Part shown: positions 11,321 through 24,681 of the stretch, in pieces
Layout of the letters: each line of letters starts with the position of its first letter
How positions within the stretch are numbered: the first letter of the stretch is position 1
DNA from: Hirundichthys speculiger
Lineage: Eukaryota > Chordata > Actinopteri > Beloniformes > Exocoetidae
DNA: 64,000 nucleotides
Assembly (NCBI GenBank): GCA_018398805.1
Contig: JAGFBZ010000342.1
Location: 2,564,001-2,628,000, forward strand
Direction: 5' to 3'
Notes under the pieces: model-generated
Seen by the model: the letters and a program-made list of their open reading frames with translations, nothing else
Databases searched by the model: none
What the model was told of the DNA's origin: nothing
Program-made: the position numbers and the translations under genes

Positions 11321-14300
11321 TTCAATGATATTTTACTGATTGAGTCACTTACTGTTATTTTTTATGAATTACCTAAATGTTTTGGATTTTGTTTGCTTTT
11401 ATCAAGAGAAAGTTAAAGAGAAGAACACTCATCTGCCATGGACTTTTCCTTTCCCTTGATGAAAACAAACAAACAAACAAACAAAAAAAACCCAGAGGTC
11501 ACGCAAAAGATGAGAAAGAAATGTCATGAGCACCAAAGAGAAGAAAATCAGATCAGACTTGCGGCGATGTTTTTGTCCGAAGTGGCGAAAATTCACATGT
11601 TCAAAACTCTGAGCGCGTTACCCGAGTTTCCCAACAGTAATGCTTCAGAGCGGGTAACCTTGGGGAAATGTTCGCTCAATTACAGAGGACGGCAGTTTTA
11701 AAAAAAAACCTTTGACCCCATGAGAAAATTCAAGTACCATTTTGAAGACTGATGGCACGAATTAGTGTCCGTGGGTTGAGCTGGTTGTATTCAGAGCGGG
11801 GGAGCTGTTGGATCAGTCCCCAGGCTGGGCAGGGCTCTGGACCCCACGTCGCCCCAGCTGTTCACAGTGCCGGTCACAAGCTCAGCTAAATGGAGAAGGG
11901 TTGTGCAAAGGGAAAGGAAGAAATATGCGCGTTTATCCATTCGTGGGGGGGACGGTTGAGCATCTCCTTCATGCAGCGTTTAAAGGCTTTCAAGGGTTCA
12001 AAATTCTAAAACTGTCATATACCCAGTTTTCGAGCCATCGAGTTGCCATTTTAAGAGACGGACGATCGATTGAGCAGTAAATAAAAGCTTTGATAGAGCA
12101 GTCAAAAACAAAAAAACACTTTCTGCTTATACAAGAATTAATTACATAATGCAGATTGGTCATCTAAACTCCAAGCGGATATGATCCTGAGCCAAGGCTT
12201 CTAAACCCACATGGAGGTCAGCCTCACCCCCCCCCCTTCGATGTGATTCAGCTCAAACTGGAACATCCTCCTATAGGGCTACCCGAGTACCGCAGAGCAC
12301 GAAGCGTAAGGGAACGAAATACTTCCTCGTTTTGTCCTTTAGCCTCACGGTAAATCAGAGCCTTCCAGATCAGTGCGAGTTTTAATTGTCATATTAAAAG
12401 CCAGAGGTTTTCGTATCTTCCAAAAGCCCCTAATGCCCCAGTAAGGACTGGTTTTGACTGGTGCTGCTGCCCACCTAGAGGATACAATTTTTAGCAGCTC
12501 TCAGGTTTTTCCTGTTGTCTCTTGAATGGCAGTCAGGAATTTGATGAGTTTAGGAGGGGAACCGATAATAGCAGAGTGAGCGGGGAGCAGAGCTGAAGCT
12601 GCTGTGAGTCGCAGCCATCCAATCAATGACAGCAGTCGCACCAGAGGCACCATGCAGCGTCCCACGACTGTGGTGTTTTATTTCAACCACCTCTGCAGGT
12701 TCTAACAAGTCCCGAAAGTTTTTGAGTTGTGATCGAAAAACTCTCTAACAGGCAGCAACTCCATATCTGTGGTGCAGAGACGCTCCTTCACAGTCAACAT
12801 GCAGTGATGCACAGCAAAATTACTAACATGTCACTGTTATAATATGACTTTAATTTTTCTGAGTAAATACTAAGCAGTAACTCAAATCGCCAGACATTAA
12901 GCAATAATATTACCATTATTACTGAAAGTATTTCTACGTGTTCTTTTATCTGGTACCATTGACGAGACTAGAAACAAAGGTTAGTTAAAGAGTTTAATAT
13001 AATAATGAATACAAAGAATCAATATGCCATGCAGAATATTTCAATCGGCCGATGGTACATCTTCCTAACATCACAAGAGATGCCGGGAAAATGCACACTT
13101 GATGTCAGATTCTGTCAGTTCTTATAGTCACAGAAAAGGCGAATCCTCGTTCTTCTGAGTTTTATGGCCCTTTGTCTCAGAGTTCAGATGACCAACAGCA
13201 GGTCCAGACACATGTGGTGGTGTTTGACCAGGAAATGAGATGTCCCTTAAATGTTTATCTATGCTGTCACAGACTTCTGGTCACAAACTGTTGGGGGTGG
13301 GTCGGGGAGGATGTTACAGTAATTTAGGTCATTAACCTAAGCTGAGGAACTCACGGTCATAAAAGGAGACAGCATTCCTTCATGTCATAAAGTTTAGTTT
13401 TAACAATTAAACAGTGCTCAGATCATTTTAATCCTAACATTACATAAGTGACCTTTACTATGAAAGTTTGAAGCTGAAGCACTCGGTTTCACCAAAATGT
13501 GCCCATCACTTTGATTTTGTTTGGCAGAAGGATGACAGAAAGGTGGATGTGAATGGTTCTCAGGTACCAAGACTCCAGGACTGTGTCTCTACATCTGTTA
13601 TCTGGACTATCGGCCTTAAAGATTTCACCGGGATGGCATTTCATTAGATTGTTGACTCGTTCAGTCATTGGATTAACGGGTCAAAGACGTTGCTGCGCAG
13701 TGAAAACACATCAGAGGGGAAATGCACTTTTGATGTTTAGCGATCGATCGAACTTCACAAAGGCATTAGAAATGAACTATCCTGCTGATTCTGAACACGA
13801 GGAGGAAGACACGGCATGTTGAGTTTCTGTGCAGGAAATCCAGCCAGCAAGCTCAGCAGCTGTCATCCGAGCGTGAATGACAGAAAGCTGATGGAGAGAG
13901 ATGTCAGAAACTTAAACGTCACTTTTCAAGCACATTGCATTTTAACCATTTGATCTTAAAAGAAGAAAAAAAAAAGGATTTGGAGCCTTGAATCAGCCTG
14001 GCTTGTCAGATGATTCGAGGCTTGAAGCAGGAGCATCAATACCGCCGGTCAAAGCATTTTTAAACGTCGTTTCCACTTCATGCTGTCAAACCGAGCAGTG
14101 GATCCACTCTGAATCATAATTTTGTTGGTTATGTATCACACAGTTAAAAATAAAAGCACAATATTTTAAAATCACCCTTGATAAAACATGTTGTTACGTC
14201 TCAGAGCCTGAACCATTTTTAGATGCAAGCGCGCCCACGTACACGGATGCACACATGCAGCAAAGCGATCACGATTGTACGCTGAGGGATTTTTACTGCT

Positions 14301-15503
14301 TTGCTTTCAGGAGGTGAAATCACTGCGACAGATTGGGTTTTTTATATTTATTTATTTATTTTAAACTCTCTGTTCTCTGTTCCTTCTTTCCATGAGACTT
14401 CAGCTCAGAGGCCGACGGACCACTGAGAGTCCCTGCATCCTCGCGGTCCGCCTCTGAGGAGCTCCAGCACTGCCGTTGGAGGGCGAGCAGCGAGGAGCCA
14501 TGCTTGTAAATTAGGCGTAATTTTCAGGAAATTTATAAGTGTTTGGTCTGCGGTCGACACGCTGCATATATTAGATCCTGCTGCTAATTGCCGGCAGATT
14601 TTGTGCTGAAAGTTATAGGCTGTAATGAATCACAACGCAATTAAGAGAAAGATACAAGACATACGGTGGCGATGATCGAGGAGCATCTACTTGTTTTTTG
14701 TTTCTTTTCAAAGTGATAGCGTAGGTCTTTGTATCTGGCAAATACAACCTTAAAAAAACAAGCTTTTTTCACAACACCGTGGTTTATTTAAACCTAATGA
14801 GTCAAACCTTGAACTCCTCCGCAAACCAGAGGCTTCTAAAGGCAGAAGTGGCACCATTTGTCAGACGGCTAAGGTTTAGGTAAGAATTTGGACATCCATC
14901 AGGACAGAGATTCAAAAGGAAGTAGCCAAATGAAACCATGAGGCTGGACTTAAAGCCAAACAGGAAGTGATCAAATCCAGTCATTGCTGCTAAAGGCAGA
15001 TCTACAAGCTGCTGAATCATGGAGGTACTTGGCATGGCCCACTTTTTTTTTTCTTTTGGTTTTTGGCTTTTGTTCTGTTTGATAAATAAAAGTGAAAAAA
15101 CTGCCTAAATGCTTAGATGAATCTTCATATTACAGGTTTAATAGGAGGGTTACTAACATTTGCATAAGTCTGTTGTTGGTAAACATCCGTTTGTTAGGAT
15201 TTCAGAAATAGCTTAAAGATTTAGTGCACATTTTAGCTGGTTTGTCTCCAGGATGGACACCTCTCAGATTTCTGCAACCTCAGATTTTGTATGTGGATCT
15301 TTGCTTTTTTGGGTGCAGTTTATTGTTACAGCTGGACCCCTCTGACCCTTCTGGCTCCTGAGATGCGGGAGGCATCTCAGACAAACACATTTGAATGACG
15401 TCTCGGCTCCTGGACTGAGACAATCGACAGCCTGTGTCTGGACTTGTGATGTGAAAGCTGCAGGCCATTTGAAGAAGAAACACCAAAGAGAAGGAATGCA
15501 AGA
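11321..15503. other. 4.2 kb without a recognised gene or repeat
   Basis: Only frames below about 95 codons, none with a recognisable domain. If iqsec3 intron 1 extends leftward, this is intronic. A C run at 12228-12237 and an A run near 13965-13975 are the only simple repeats. Confidence 0.4.
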
Positions 15504-15522
15504 CCCCCCCCCCCCCCCCCCC
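15504..15522. repeat. Poly-C tract (19 bp)
   Basis: Uninterrupted C run; it produces the artefactual glycine runs in minus-strand frames. Confidence 0.95.
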
Positions 15523-15663
15523 TTCTAGAGTTATAAAAGAAAGACAGTCCAATACTCTGCGTGCACTCATATCTTTCTGTGGTGTTGAGAGAGTGTACCA
15601 AACTCGACCGAAGAAGTATTCTGCATGGCATATTAAACCTTGTATTAATCCTTGTGCATTAAA

Positions 15664-16427
15664 TAGGGCTGTCAAAGTTAACGCCTTAATAACGCTTTAA
15701 CGCAAATTCTGTTTAACGCAACTGTTTTAGATTAATGCACACACGTTTCTGTAAATATGACCCTCGGCCAATAAGTGTATTTACAGTCAACATGTGGGAC
15801 AGACATGGCAACAGAAAAGGGTCTTATGAACGGCAAGTTTAGCTTTAAGGTGACGCCAGATAGGTCTGTTGATTAAAAAAAAGGTTATTTGTATTAACTG
15901 TTGCTGTGAATTGAGTTACCACCGCAGGGCGCGGTGAAGTTAGTTTCACATCCAACATCCGCTTGTTTTTTTTCTCTTTAAACTTTAATAGCGTCATGAA
16001 AATGGCACCGATTTCATCCAGGTTGGTATCATTTTGTAGATATAAGTATGCCAGACATTTCATAAGTGTCATCAACCCTCCAAGCTCAGTGAGTGTGGCT
16101 AAAACTCTAAAGAACAGCGCTGAATGTCCTTCTGAGTACCTCGCTGCTGCCGTGGAGTTTAGGGACCGTCAGCAAATTACTGCAGTCAAGCAGCAGCCCG
16201 ACAAAATACACAAGAAACTGATGAATTAAGCCTCCAAAAAGTGCGGCAGCATTGGTGGACTTCCAGTTTTCAAACTAAAGGCTTAAAAAAAAAATAAAGC
16301 AGATCCCCGTGACCCTGTATAGGACAATATTGGTATAGATGATGGATGGATGGATGGATAAACAGATCATTAAAACATTATTTGTGAGATTAATTGCGAT
16401 TAAAAATGTAATCGACTGACAGCCCTA
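15664..16427. mobile_element. hAT element related to family D (TAGGGCTGTC type)
   Basis: Ends TAGGGCTGTCAAAGTTAACGC and GACTGACAGCCCTA with flanks GCATTAAA (15656-15663) and GTATTAAA (16428-16435), an 8-bp duplication with one mismatch. It contains a fragment ending in (GATG)n at 16340-16360, apparently a nested SINE tail. Confidence 0.8.
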
Positions 16428-17120
16428 GTATTAAACTTTCTATTGGTCTTTGCTCTCAGTCTCTTCTTGACACCAGATAAATAACACGAAAACTTTTCAC
16501 GTTAAAGGGGCCAGCAATTTAAAATGTTACGTATTCACACCTAAATAGATATGTCTTTCCATCTAAATGAAAAAAAAACTGTGAGAAAATGTTATAGTGG
16601 ATATTTTATGAGACTATCCGTTTGAAATATGGGTTCAGATGTGGTGACTGCAGAAGACAAATGTAATAACATTTCCAATTGAAATCACAGCTCTGAATTA
16701 TGTAAATTACATGTAAATGTCACTCTGCTGATTGCTCGTTAGGGCCGCCGTTCATCTGAATAAAGAGGAGATGAAACACACCCATCAGACGCGAGGGTAA
16801 TTTCCTCCCAGCCATGAAGGAAGCGACTCACCGTGCAGCGAGCAACAAAACACAAATATTCCACGCAGGGCCGTAGACGCTCGCCCGTCAGGATTCATCG
16901 AAGAGGAGAGGATGACACGTCTGTGTCCCAGAGAGTCGGCTCGTTGAGCAGACGACGGTGGGTTTTAGAGAAAGATCAGGGACGAGCCACCGCCTGTCGT
17001 CGTGGTTTGACAGGAAAGCGCGGAAGCCAAGGACGGCAGAAGTCGTGAGGAAAGTAGGGCGACGTTCTGGCCCTCTGGCCCGCCAATTGTTTATGGCCGT
17101 TATTCTGTCCCTGGTTGTCT
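16428..17120. other. No gene recognised
   Basis: Short frames only (e.g. 16833-17048), no domain seen; moderately CpG-containing near 16850-17060. Confidence 0.35.
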
Positions 17121-17300
17121 CATAGAATAGAATAGAATAGAATTTGCCCTTTATTGTCCTTATACAGCAATGTACAACGAAATTGGGAGAGCTTCTCCCA
17201 ATGTTAGTGCAAAAGATATTATAAATCAAAAAATCAATATAGTCAAAAAGTCTCATATATACATATGTACAATATGGGGTGAGCAGTGCACCCCATATTC
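17121..17300 (-). mobile_element. LINE 3' end with (TTCTA)n tail
   Basis: Reading the minus strand, a GACAATAAAGGGCAAATTC segment ends in TTCTATTCTATTCTAT (17121-17141). AATAAA followed by a pentamer array marks a truncated non-LTR retrotransposon 3' end. Extent to the right is uncertain. Confidence 0.55.
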
Positions 17301-18169
17301 TCATACCCCATTTCAAGCGCGCTGAAGTGTTTTCCACTCGAACAAATGCACGGTAGCAAGCGGTTTTTGTGCTCTGCATCTTCACACGATCGCTCAGAGA
17401 GAAAACATGCTTTCTAAATGTTTCATATGTGGCTCTGTTTGGAATATTACCACCTTTTATTTGCAGAAATAGGACTGAACCGTTTCCCCGTCATCTGACC
17501 ACATTTCTGAGAGCTGCCGGCTCGGTTTAATCTAAACTATACAGCATTTGCAGGGATACTGAGCACTGCAGACTCGGTACGATATAATAGGTTTCAGTGA
17601 TGGTAGCATATGGATGCCCCGGGGTTGGGGGGGGAAAAAAAATGCATTTCCTCATTTTCTGTCATCAGTCCTGCAGCCTGTGACCCAGAATCTAAATAAA
17701 TATTTCAAAGGATGGCTTGATTCTTAATATACACTTGGGAAAGAAAGGATAAAATAAAGATGGTTTGATGAGTGATTTGTTCCACGTGTCCTGTTCAGCT
17801 GATGTCATTGAAAATGACGGTGCTGAAGCGAGGACGCCTCTTGATTCGTCTTCGTTAACGTGACTCCTCTGCTCACGCCAAGAGACAAAACCTCTCAGGT
17901 GGGTCTCCCACGAGGCCTCTTCCCAGAGGGACACGCTCAAAAACACCTCCCCCTGGGAGGTTCCTGGATGCTGAGCAGATACTCAAACCACCTCCAGTGA
18001 TTCCTTTAATTTTAGATGAGCAGTGACTCTGAACGTTTCCCTGTGGATGAGCCCAGCTGGCGCTCAGAGGACGAGCGTATCAGCCGCTTCATTCGTGTTC
18101 ACATTTTCTTGGGTCACAACCACGGACTGCATAAAAACAACTGGACGAATCCCCCGGGAAGGTCTGAAC

Positions 18170-18607
18170 TAGGGCGGTAGCGATACACTAATCACACGAT
18201 ACGATACACGATATTCGGCTCACGATACGATATATATCGATATTCATCTTACAATAGATTTACATAATTTTCCAAAAGATTTTAAAGGGACAAAGTGATT
18301 TTGGTGACATCTTGTGAGTGTTCCAATGACTTTGTTTGAATTAATTGAACTGAAAGCATCAATTACACATTATATGGCTGACAGGCAGTTTGCAAATGCT
18401 GAACAAAATGAATAAAAGATTTGATGAAAAAAAATAGTTTCATTTATTTAAACAGTGCAAATTGTTGCTTCCAAGCTTTTAAAGGTGGGACACGGAGATT
18501 TTGAAAGAAGCTTAGAATATCGATACCCGCGGCTGAAAAATCGATACTCTCTGGGGAAATAAAATATCGATATTTATCACAGAATCGATGAAAATCGCTC
18601 AGCTCTA
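18170..18607. mobile_element. hAT MITE, family F
   Basis: TAGGGCGGTAGCGATACAC at the left, ATCGCTCAGCTCTA at the right, with a perfect 8-bp duplication GTCTGAAC at 18162-18169 and 18608-18615. The interior is rich in ATATCGATAT / CGATACGATA words. Non-coding. Confidence 0.88.
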
Positions 18608-19193
18608 GTCTGAACGGTGTGTTTAGAGCCCGTTTTGTTGTTGCTTGAGGGGTGACCGCATCTTGACCCACCATCAACCCTGGTTAATCCAAAGGTGGGC
18701 AACAAATAAGTCCAGCAACTGGCTGGAACAAGCCCAACCTAACTGCCCTCATCCACAAGCTAGCTATTTTAGCTCGGCTTAGCTCATGCTAAGCTAGGAT
18801 GCTAACCAACGTAACATTTCATCCATCCTTGTTTCTGGAGTCGCTATTGAAAACAACATGAAAACGAGGACTGCCAGGACCCTCAACTGGCTGACGCTAG
18901 GCTAACTGGTCCACAACGGGGGGTTCCCGGAGCTCGGTTGGAGCTCAGTCCCAGCAGAGCAGGACTGCCCAGAGCGGGCAAAACCCAACCACAACATGCA
19001 ACGCAAAGAAACTTCTTACAAAGCAAAACAGAAAAAAGGGACAAAGCAACAATATTTCAGAAAACAAATTAAAGGAAAACAACAATGAAACCAAAGAAAC
19101 TGCACTGATATGTGGCGGGGTTTAAAGTCAGTGCAGCCACATCATCACAAACGAATGCTTGGTTGGGTGCTTTGAGTCCAGGCACCCCTTTAC

Positions 19194-19535
19194 TAGGGAT
19201 GAGTATTGGCAAGGACCTCGCATTACGATATGTATCATGATACTTGGGTCACGATAAAATATTATCGCGATATCACGATATATTGATATTCTATCCAGTT
19301 AATATCAAAATTAAAAGTTGAGATAAAAAATCAAGTTGCTGTATATGTTCATCAGATGATATTGATCATTCAGAGGACAAATTGAGTCAAAACTATTTGA
19401 TTCAAAACAACCTATTTATTCTTTATTATTAGTGTTTTTGGAAAAAATCGATATTAGTAGCTGAAAAATCGATATTATTTGGGTGGCTGAAAATCGCGAT
19501 ATATTGCCAAATCGAATTTTTTTCAACACCACCTA
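19194..19535. mobile_element. hAT MITE, family E, copy 1
   Basis: Starts TAGGGATGAGTATTGGCAAGG, ends TTTTTTTCAACACCACCTA; flanks CCCTTTAC (19186-19193) and CCCTTTGC (19536-19543), one mismatch. Internal AAATCGATATTA and GATATCACGATAT words are shared with copies at 24.6, 61.4 and 62-63.5 kb. Confidence 0.82.
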
Positions 19536-20152
19536 CCCTTTGCCATGACGTTCAGGTGTACAGGGAGCTGCTCTCCAGCTGCATTAAGCCTGTTATTCTT
19601 CTCCAACTCAGATAGATTAGAAACGTCACCTCAGAGAACCAGAGGTGACCAGAGAGACAAATCATCGAAGCAAATTCCACTCTGGATTACCAAACGGCAA
19701 ACACACAGAGGCACAAAAGCAAAAGCCCCTGAAATGATTCCATGTCTGCAGCAGTGACAGGAATGTTCATGTCCTTTTAACACAACAGGAAAACATAATC
19801 CAGAACACACAGTTGCGTAACAGACACCTGGGACCGTCTCTGGCCTCGCTCAGCTCGTCCATGAAAGCAGCTGATATTCTACGAGGGACCGAGGAATCAC
19901 CCGGCAGCTGCATCCTCGGAGAAATGAAGCAATTTACGGCCGCCGTGCACCAAATGTGATATTCATGATTTTCAATTCCAGCAGCAAAGCGCCCGGTCGG
20001 CAACAGAGCAGACGTGGTTCCCATTCAGACAGAAGGAGAATCTGAGCGGAGGAGCTCGCAGGACAGGAGTGTATTTAAACTCCTCCAATCCATAATCCAT
20101 CCACCTGCTTCTTTCTGAATCCATGACACTGTTGACTTTGGGGATGCAAACA

Positions 20153-20668
20153 CAAGCCACCAGCACCTCCTCCACCTCCAGACTGACCACCTCCTCTTCC
20201 AGACCCACCACCAACTTCTCCAGACTGACCACCTCCTCTTCCAGACCCACCACCTCCTCCAGACCCACCACCAGCACCTCCTCCACCTCCAGACCCACCA
20301 CCACCTCCACCTCCAGACCCTCCAGACCCACCAGACCCACCACCTCCTCCTCCAGACCCACCACCACCTCCACCTCCTCCTCCAGACCCACCACCACCTC
20401 CACCTCCAGACCCACCAGACCCACCACCTCCTCCTCCAGACCCACCACCACCTCCACCTCCAGACCCACCAGACCCACCACCTCCTCCTCCAGACCCACC
20501 ACCTCCACCAGACCCACCACCTCCTCCATTAGACCCACCACCACCTCCTCCACCCCCCCTCCACCTCCTCCAGACCCACCAGACCCACCACCTCCTCTTC
20601 CAGACCACCCCCTCCTCCAGACCCACCACCTCCTCCTCCAGACCCACCATTTCCACCTGCTCCATATT
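20153..20668. repeat. CCTCCTCCAGACCCACCA minisatellite
   Basis: About 500 bases of variable tandem units built from CCACCTCC, TCCTCC and AGACCCACC words, with larger near-identical blocks (e.g. around 20330-20410, 20400-20460 and 20450-20510). The plus strand is almost free of G except in AGACCC. All three frames are open on both strands, giving artefactual Thr/Ser/Arg/Pro or Gly/Val/Glu proteins. Confidence 0.92.
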
Positions 20669-21712
20669 CCCTGATTGCTCGTCTGCTTCAGCTGCTCTGA
20701 TTGTCCACACCTGTAGCCGTCTGTTCCTGCTCACCATAGAAGCTCTGCTCTCCCAGATCACCTTAGTCATGCCCATCTCCTGGCAGCTGTGTTTTTTTGT
20801 TTTAACCATGTCCCTCACACAGTTTCTGCTGAGTTCCTGTGCTGAGCCTCCTGGGCAGCGATTGCCCGATAGTGATCACATCTATAAGATAATTATGATC
20901 ACTGTATCATCAGTAACTGAAAAAAAGAAAATCCCCTAATGTACGATCATCTCACAACGCCTCTCATAGAGCATCTTATAAATGATTCACTATTAGTCTG
21001 ATTTGGAATCAGATTCAGTCTAAATGTTCGCTGAATATTTAAATCATTAATTACAAAAAGAACTGAGAGCAGATTATTTAAACTTAGAGACTGACATCTC
21101 ATATTTTGGACAGTGTGATCAGTCTTTTCTGCTCTCTGCCGTGCGCAAGCATCTATGCAACCAAATATATTCCAAACAAATCAATGGTAGAGTCTTGTCC
21201 CTTACATGCAGATTCTGAATATTCACATGTGAATATTTATCAATCATTCAAGTCAACAAAGGAGGGGAAAAAAGTATGGTTTCTAGAAAACCACGATACG
21301 TTTCATCTCTAAATGATATGAAGCCTGACAGATGTATAACCAAGCCAAACATCTGGAGCCATTTCCACATTAGAGCTACAGCCAATGAGGGGTTGAGTCA
21401 TCAGATAACGGTTTACGTCATTTGTTCCCTCCCTCAGACCATTTTCAAATGATCACCTCCTGTTTTCCACGTGTTCATGCCTCATTTTCCTACATGTTCT
21501 GTTGGCAAAAATGTGGTTCTAGAGACCAGTCGGGGTGACTGAGTGGATGTTGGATCGTATCGTTGTTTGTGTTTGGCGGTCAGTCGTGTAACGTGAACGA
21601 CAAAGTGACTTGAAGGAGTCACGAGGAGTCGTGTAATTTGAACAACCCAAGAATCTGCAGACTCTTGAAGTCATGTCTCGGCTGTGTCACGGGTAAAGCT
21701 GTTTTTCTGATA
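20669..21712. other. No gene recognised
   Basis: AT-rich with a 68-codon frame (21106-21312) that has no recognisable domain. Confidence 0.35.
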
Positions 21713-22306
21713 CTGTGATCCCTCGCCAATTCGCGCTTTAAATTCCGCGGTTTTAGTTATTCAAGGATTTTTTTCAGAAATATATCATATTTTTTTTTTA
21801 AAAATCAAGAAAAAATTGCAGAAACATCACAGGATGTTGTGCGCGTTCTTCTCGCAACAAAGAAATGTTGTGAGCCAGCCTGGCCCCTTTAAGAAGGTGG
21901 CCTTATGGGTAATGATGTGGCCTGATGGGTAATGTAGTGTGTGTTTGTCGTGGGACGGCAGAATGAAAACAAGAGGTTAGATGAAAAGTGTATAGATTTA
22001 CATTCTCTGTAAACAAGCCCAACAATGCTCGTTCCATGCAAAGAAAACCGGACTTTTTCTTTTGTTGTTGTTAGGTTGTTAGCCGCTAATTACGAGCCAA
22101 AAGTAGCACAATACCAGTAGTTTGTTTACTACGGTTCAGAGACCAGAGGCTGTGAAGGAAACAGAAAGACCACAGTTGAGTCTTTGTCTTGTTTCGCTAC
22201 TTTTTTGCGGTTTTTAAACATATTTTAAACACATTATTTAGGCTCGGGGGGCTGCGGCTCCAGTTTGCGCCGGTCCACTTTAACCGCGAAAAATAAGGGA
22301 TCACTG
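21713..22306. mobile_element. MITE C, copy 1 (CAGTGATCCC ends, TA target)
   Basis: CTGTGATCCCTCGCCAATTCGCG at the left and GCGAAAAATAAGGGATCACTG at the right, both next to TA. Shares the interior block CTCGTAATTAGCGGCTAA / TTTAGGCTCGGGGGGCTGCGG with three other copies. The TIR style resembles pogo/Tc1-mariner elements. Non-autonomous. Confidence 0.82.
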
Positions 22307-22899
22307 TAGTAGCCTCAACTGTTTTATGTTAGATTTACAGGATTCTTTATTGAGGAGCTGCCTGGATAAGATCTCCTCCAAAAAAAATGAAGTCAACTTG
22401 AAACATTTGTCAGTTTCCTTGCTGCATCCTTTTAGAAAATGTTTGGGAAATGTAAAGCCTGCAATGCCTGCCTGAAGATACTTTCAAAGGCTGGATTTGT
22501 TCCTAAATCTTGATCCTAACCAAGCAGTTTTTAATTGTAAAAGATGCATTCGATCTCAATTAAGCCTTTTGGGAACGAGTCTCACACGGAGCGAGAAAAT
22601 GCAAAGTAAGGCGTCCATGATGAAGCAAAATGAAGAGGGTCCATTAAAATAAAACCGGCGGTCGCAAAACCTTTTAAATGCTTGTTTGCGGGCAGATAAA
22701 GACTTTTACAGTCCCAATAATAACCGACTGGTTTGAAGTTAGGGTTGAGAGAAACCACCAGCAGAACGAATGCGTTCAGGATACTGTAACACATTTAACC
22801 AGAGACCAGCTCCTTCAGAGGAACTGTTGCTTCCTCGGTCCTGGCGACGCTCCATCATTGATCTGAGAGCATCAGAACAAGGACTCTGCAGCATCCACT

Positions 22900-23420
22900 C
22901 AGCACGGCTAATCTGTGATGTACGTGCGAGGGTGTGCGTGCGCTAATCCCCCCCCCCCAACCCTCTCCTCTAAGCGCTATCCATACATCCTTTTTCCTCC
23001 GGTCGCATCTGTGAAATGGAAGAAAAATATGACAGACGCTCTGCATCGCGCCGTTGGAGGGAAACGAAGGCTCGGCGCCGCAGAGGGAGCCGGAACAAAC
23101 GCGGGAAAGCGTGGCCGCCACGTGGCGCGTCCCATGTCGAGGGCTGTTTAATTTATTTATCCGTGAGAGTGGGAGGCGGCGGCAGAGGAGCGCCCGGAGC
23201 TGCGACGGGGGGAAGCTGGGATTCCCACCAGGGAAAGGGATCGCTCACGTGCCTCCTCGTCTCCCGCAATTACCGTCGCTCCCCTGAACACGCGACCCAG
23301 CTTTAGCTCGCTGGTTTTAACTCCCGCCTGCTGCTGGGAGGCCCGTTCAGGAGGAGAGAAAAGTGGCGGGCGCTAGCCCGGTGGACGGGCCGAGCGGTCG
23401 GGAGATGGGCCTGAATACTG
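22900..23420. promoter_or_regulatory. CpG-rich patch, possible unassigned promoter
   Basis: Dense CpG (e.g. GCGCCGTTGGAGGGAAACGAAGG, CGTGGCCGCCACGTGGCGCG) unlike the AT-rich surroundings. Overlapping frames to 96 codons on both strands, as expected from few stops in GC-rich sequence. No exon recognised. It could be an internal promoter of iqsec3 intron 1 or a chance CpG island. Confidence 0.35.
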
Positions 23421-24140
23421 ATTCACACTGCAGAGGAGGCTCCGACAGCAGCAAGCTGCTGATTACAGGAGAGAAGGAAAAGGGAGGTGGAGAGCCATGG
23501 CGACAAAAAGAGAAGAGTTTGGATAAAGAGAAACACGAAGGAGTGATGAGGAATGCGTCAAAATCTATGACTTGTAGGCGAAGAACAAGGAGTCAGAAAA
23601 ATGTGACAAAATGAGAATAATGGAAGCTTTAGAGAGTGGGACGCAGTCGGCAGAGGAAGAAAAGAGTCGACGGGAGTTGAGAACAGGCCCGTTAACAGTC
23701 CTCAGAACGATCAACACATCTGCAACGCTACACGCTTCCCCATTTAAGAAGTTTTAGCTCCAAACACAAAACAATTTCTTCTTTTTTTTTTTAAGTGCGT
23801 GCAAAGTTCGAAGTTGATTTGCATTTTTCAAATTATGCTGCTGCTAGAGATGATTTTCAGTTTTTTTTTTTTTTCATTTCAAGCTTTTCAAATGGATTTT
23901 CTGCACCCTTTTAATCAGATAAAAGCCTGTGGTTTGGATGGAAAAATGATAATTAAGCTGGAATTCCATTACATGCAAATATTCAAGGACTTTTTTTGTA
24001 ATTTTTTTTAGTTCTGTGTCTCCTTGTTTCCTCATTTTATTTTTTATTTATTTATTTATTTATTTTAGTTTCTCAGGCTTTCCAAAAAATGTTAAAACCT
24101 GCTCTTACCTTTTCATGCAGATAATAAAGACAAGTTGCAA

Positions 24141-24528
24141 GTTGTCTGTCTGTCTGTGTTCAAGATAACTCAAAAAGTTATGGATGGATTTTGATGAAAT
24201 TTTCAGGAGTTGTCAGAAATGTGAAAAGGAAGAACTGATTTCATTTTGGGTGTGAATCCGGACGAAATCCTGGATTCTGGATCACTTTCAAATTTTCGAT
24301 ATCATTGTGGTCAATGGGGACGAAAATTTTGTTTCTCAATATCTCTTTTAATTATTGCCTAAAACTTATGAAATTTGACTCAGGGATTGACAATAGGAAC
24401 CTCTATCAAATTTCAAAAGGCTGATTCAGATCTGATACAGAACGCGGATTATATCGCAATCTGTAAATCGCTATATGGGGGAATTGTTGATCTTGGCAGA
24501 GGTCTGCGCTCTCCGAGTGCTTTTCTAG
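24141..24528 (+). mobile_element. Repeat B, single copy with Helitron-like 3' end
   Basis: Opens with TGTCTGTCTGTCTGTGTTCAAG and ends GCGCTCTCCGAGTGCTTTTCTAG then T. GCGCTC-TCC-GAGTGC can form a hairpin (one G·T pair) five bases before CTAG. A hairpin followed by CTRR is the 3' signature of Helitrons. No duplication is visible. The next bases belong to a truncated family E element. Confidence 0.65.
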
Positions 24529-24681
24529 TTATTAGTGTTTTTGCACATTTAAGTAACCATTACAACATACTGACAGCATTGTAAAAAAAAACTATATTAG
24601 GAGCTGAAAAAATAGATATTATTATATTGGGCGGCCGAAAATCACGATATACTGCCAAATCGATTTTTTTTCACACCCCTA
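24529..24681. mobile_element. hAT family E, truncated copy
   Basis: ATTAGTGTTTTTGCACATTTAAG through GGAGCTGAAAAAATAGATATT to ATCGATTTTTTTTCACACCCCTA, matching the right half of family E. The left half is absent; repeat B lies at the break. Confidence 0.75.

Noticed and set aside
15280..15675. 131-codon minus-strand frame with poly-Gly
   Set aside because: Spans a poly-C tract and the edge of a hAT element; no domain.
20075..20818. Long Gly-rich or Val/Glu-rich minus-strand frames
   Set aside because: They follow the minisatellite exactly; all frames are open because units contain no stop trinucleotides. No flanking domain.
22915..23306. CpG-region frames as a gene
   Set aside because: GC-rich sequence lowers stop frequency in all frames; no splice or domain support.
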